From VXYL01 sp965199915 (lineage in GTDB: Bacteria; Pseudomonadota; Gammaproteobacteria; Pseudomonadales; Azotimanducaceae), in contig OZ241348.1 of NCBI GenBank assembly GCA_965199915.1, positions 1,612,001 through 1,676,000 of the forward strand: a DNA stretch of 64,000 nt, in the 5' to 3' direction. The notes beneath the pieces were generated by a model. The model was not told the DNA's origin. It searched no databases and saw only the letters and a program-made list of their open reading frames with translations. A program made the position numbers and the translations under genes. How positions within the stretch are numbered: the first letter of the stretch is position 1; each line of letters starts with the position of its first letter. This document shows positions 62,122 to 64,000 of the stretch, piece by piece.

Positions 62122-62540
62122 TCATTTAACAGCGCAGAGATAACTTATTGAAAAACAATGCTTTCTTGCTCTCTCCGTCACGCGACTGGCGCAGGCAGGC
62201 GCCAAGTCGCGCTCTTGAAGGCCGGGCTGGAGCGCTCGGAGCGCTCGCTTCATGCGTTCGCCGCCCGCCGACTGCTCGTCAACGCCGTTTCGCCCCGGCG
62301 CCAACGCCCGGCAGCCCGACAGCAGCCACCCGAACAGCGCCTCGCACAGCTCGCACGGCTTCTCCGCGTTCACCCGCGCCAGCGACGACCGCGACACCTC
62401 CCCGACTCCCAGATGGTACAGCTGCGCGACTGCGCCGACAGGTTCGACACGGATGTCCCGCAGGCTGCAACGCCCGGCTAGCTGCGCCATCCCCATCGCC
62501 ACGAACTGCCCACCGCTTCAGCTTGCGCGGCATCCGCCCC
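62122..62540 (-). pseudogene. IS4-type (DUF4372) transposase N-terminal remnant
   Basis: A minus-strand frame encodes MAQLAGRCSLRDI, YHLGVGEVSRSSLARVNAEK and ALFGWLLSGCRALAPG, the N-terminal DUF4372-type block of IS4-like transposases. The catalytic DDE part is absent and the beginning is out of frame. It continues to about 62540 with frameshifted similarity. This piece and the A+T-rich 62014-62121 stretch, which holds no gene I can support, mark an old insertion or deletion that removed the AAA ATPase partner. 62541-62760 also shows nothing. Confidence 0.6.
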
Positions 62541-62760
62541 GATTTGTGCCTCTCGGCAGATTCTCAAACTCATGTCTCGGCACCAGTTTGCAGTTGGGCA
62601 TCTGCGCGAATATGGTGCTATTGTGCGCCACGGGTTTGGATCTCCTGTGTCCGATTGGTTTTCCAAAACACGATCATAAGCAGCGTGGGACGGTCCAAGC
62701 CCTCTATTTCGAGCGCGTCGTGCGTAATATGGACGCTTCAAGTCGCGAAAGGAGCGGAAC

Positions 62761-63177
62761 ATGTGGTGGAAACTGACTTTGGCAATGGTCGTCGTGACCA
62801 TGGGGTTGGCGTGGTGCGAGAAGCAAAGCGACCGACCAACCCAACGAACGCCCGCGCAAGAGGCGCAATACCAAGCGGTTCTGGCGTCTGAGCGTCGGCA
62901 AGCAGAAGCTCGACCAAAAGAACGGCGCTCTGGCACCGGCGCCGCGAAAGCCGAGCTACTCGCCAAGACATTGAACGCCACGGCCGACGGAGGCATGACG
63001 TGCGAAGCGAAGGCGGAATCGAAGACCATTCTGTGCATCGTCAACGCTGTCGATGGCGAGCTCAGTAAGTTGGCCAGTGGCGTTGTGCTCATAGCAAACG
63101 CAAATGACATTCCCCTTACTGGTTGGAAGTTGACGATGGTGAATCTGGACGATTATGTTGTTACGAGGCGATTTTGA
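62761..63177 (+). CDS. Small exported protein of unknown function
   Basis: ATG 62761 has a strong AAAGGAG site 7 bp upstream. Residues 1-19 form a signal (MWWKLTLAMVVVTMGLAWC); a Cys directly follows, but the LAWC does not meet the lipobox rule well. The mature about 118 residues are hydrophilic with two further Cys (GGMTCEAKAESKTILCIVNA) that could pair. I do not recognise the family. A GC-rich hairpin follows the stop. Confidence 0.65.
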   Translation: MWWKLTLAMVVVTMGLAWCEKQSDRPTQRTPAQEAQYQAVLASERRQAEARPKERRSGTGAAKAELLAKTLNATADGGMTCEAKAESKTILCIVNAVDGELSKLASGVVLIANANDIPLTGWKLTMVNLDDYVVTRRF

Positions 63178-63178
63178 T

Positions 63179-63197
63179 TGGCCCCGCGCCGGGGTCA
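63179..63197 (+). terminator. Stem-loop after the small exported gene
   Basis: TGGCCCC (63179-63185) pairs with GGGGTCA (63191-63197) around GCGCC, two bases beyond the stop at 63177. It is not followed by a clear U-run, so intrinsic termination is possible but weak. 63198-63308 contains no gene I can support. Confidence 0.4.
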
Positions 63198-63308
63198 AAG
63201 TGCATCTTTTCACTGGGTGTGCGACAAATCGTAGGTCAGTAGTCGTTCACATTGAGATTCACGCGGCGAGTTTGGCAATCCGGTCCTCCAATAGCGGTCG
63301 AACCGCCG

Positions 63309-64000
63309 TCAGTCGTTGATGCGGTATTCGCGCCCGTGCGCCACCACCAGCGCTGGCCGGGTCAGCACCGACAGGTCGGTTAGCGGATCGCCGCGCACGA
63401 ACAGCAAATCCGCAGTCATTCCCTCGCGCAGGGCGCCGGTGGCGTCCGCCAAGCCCAACGCCGCCGCGCCAGCGCTGGTGGCCGAACGCAACGCCTCCAC
63501 CGGCGTCAGCTCCGCCAAGCGCGCGAACACCGCGAGCGCCCGCGCCAAATCGTGGTGGTAGACGTTGGGAATGCCGGCGTCCGTGGACGCCGCCAAGCGG
63601 CAGCCAGCGGCCTTCAAGGCGCGGAAGTTCGCCGTCGCTTGGGCGGCGAAGGCATCTCCGAAACGCGCCCAGCCGGCGTTCACCGTGGGCGAAACCCAAA
63701 TGCCGCGGCGGGCGATTTCCCGCGCCACTTCGGGGTCGTAGTCGCCGCGCTTGCCGTCCGCCCCAATCCACGAGCAGTGCTCGATGGTGTACACGCCGGC
63801 GTTGGCGGCGTGGCGAATGCCGGGGGTGCCGTGGCAGTGCGCCGCCACCGGGTAGCCGCGCGCGTTCGCGGCGCGAACGATGGCGGTGGTGGTTGCTTGG
63901 TCGAATTGCGCGTCCTTGGGCTGGCTGCCGGCGGTTTGCATCCCGCCGGTGGCCATCAGCTTGACCAGATCAACCCCGCGCGCGTCCTGGCGGGCGATCA
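63309..64000 (-). CDS. Amidohydrolase family protein (imidazolonepropionase-like), N-terminus beyond window
   Basis: Reading enters from the right edge with ...VDLVKLMATGGMQTAGSQP. It has the metal-ligand His motif VAAHCHGTPGIRHAANAGVYTIEHC (residues counted within the visible part about 50-75), STDAGIPNVYHHDLARAL with the catalytic Asp, and the C-terminal GLADATGALREGMTADLLFV typical of metal-dependent amidohydrolases. The substrate is not clear; prolidase- or imidazolonepropionase-like enzymes share this pattern. The start codon and signal region lie outside the window. Confidence 0.85.
   Translation of the reverse strand, partial: IARQDARGVDLVKLMATGGMQTAGSQPKDAQFDQATTTAIVRAANARGYPVAAHCHGTPGIRHAANAGVYTIEHCSWIGADGKRGDYDPEVAREIARRGIWVSPTVNAGWARFGDAFAAQATANFRALKAAGCRLAASTDAGIPNVYHHDLARALAVFARLAELTPVEALRSATSAGAAALGLADATGALREGMTADLLFVRGDPLTDLSVLTRPALVVAHGREYRIND

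Noticed and set aside
62478..63110. 210-residue minus-strand frame opposite the small exported gene
   Set aside because: The plus-strand gene has the strong ribosome site and a signal peptide; the antisense frame has no recognisable feature.

Overview
The window is a high-G+C chromosomal stretch from a proteobacterium, most likely a gammaproteobacterium or a close relative. The evidence is the gene order uvrC-pgsA-tRNA-Cys (as in Escherichia coli), a ubiJ-ubiB pair, a true RpoH heat-shock sigma factor and a ZnuD-like receptor. There is no phage structural module, CRISPR array or rRNA. Many genes are housekeeping or heterotrophic metabolism (hpd, quinone oxidoreductase, PQQ dehydrogenase, acyl-CoA dehydrogenase, PhyH, metallo-hydrolase). 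These alternate with accessory islands full of insertion sequences and gene remnants.

Layout. 1-5 kb: an AlbA_2 regulator running off the left edge with two upstream operator-like palindromes, then ubiB-ubiJ (ubiquinone) and a PfkB sugar kinase. 4.5-7.3 kb: a decayed defence/toxin patch with a frameshifted Fic protein, a vapC stub, the C-terminus of a restriction helicase fused to an antitoxin tail, and an ABC permease stub. 7.3-16 kb: rpoH behind a sigma-32-type promoter and a CIRCE operator, trmB, an Lrp-type regulator divergent from hpd plus a VOC gene, a sqdB-sqdD-sqdC sulfolipid operon and a quinone reductase. 15.8-22 kb: zinc-type TonB receptor with a small His-containing exported protein, a PIN gene with a small upstream partner, and a glycosyltransferase plus gmd.

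22.2-41.4 kb is the main accessory island. It holds an ISAs1-type element, PhyH and HODM-type oxygenases, and then a probable antiphage cluster: SNF2/DUF3883 helicase, a ClpP-fold SDH-type serine protease, a 77-residue protein and a DUF1156 DNA methylase. The methylase is cut by an ISAzo13-type and an IS630-type element. A convergent AlbA_2/HATPase gene is cut by an IS4-type and an ISKra4-type element. A second SDH-type protease with a small partner follows. All five IS elements keep visible target duplications, so the pre-insertion genes can be rebuilt.

41.6-64 kb: PQQ dehydrogenase lipoprotein, a 1,416-residue SNF2 helicase, an ankyrin protein, a radical SAM/SPASM protein whose N-terminus is read from a REP-like repeat, tRNA-Cys-pgsA-uvrC, a GPP34-cytochrome P450 fusion, a sulfotransferase (frameshifted), an MBL hydrolase, an acyl-CoA dehydrogenase, an AAA ATPase missing its partner, an IS4-type remnant, a small exported protein and a partial amidohydrolase. 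A double-hairpin REP-like repeat recurs at 18.4, 50.5 and 58.4 kb. Four conserved genes carry single-base frameshifts, mostly in short homopolymers, so sequencing error versus real decay should be settled before those genes are called dead.
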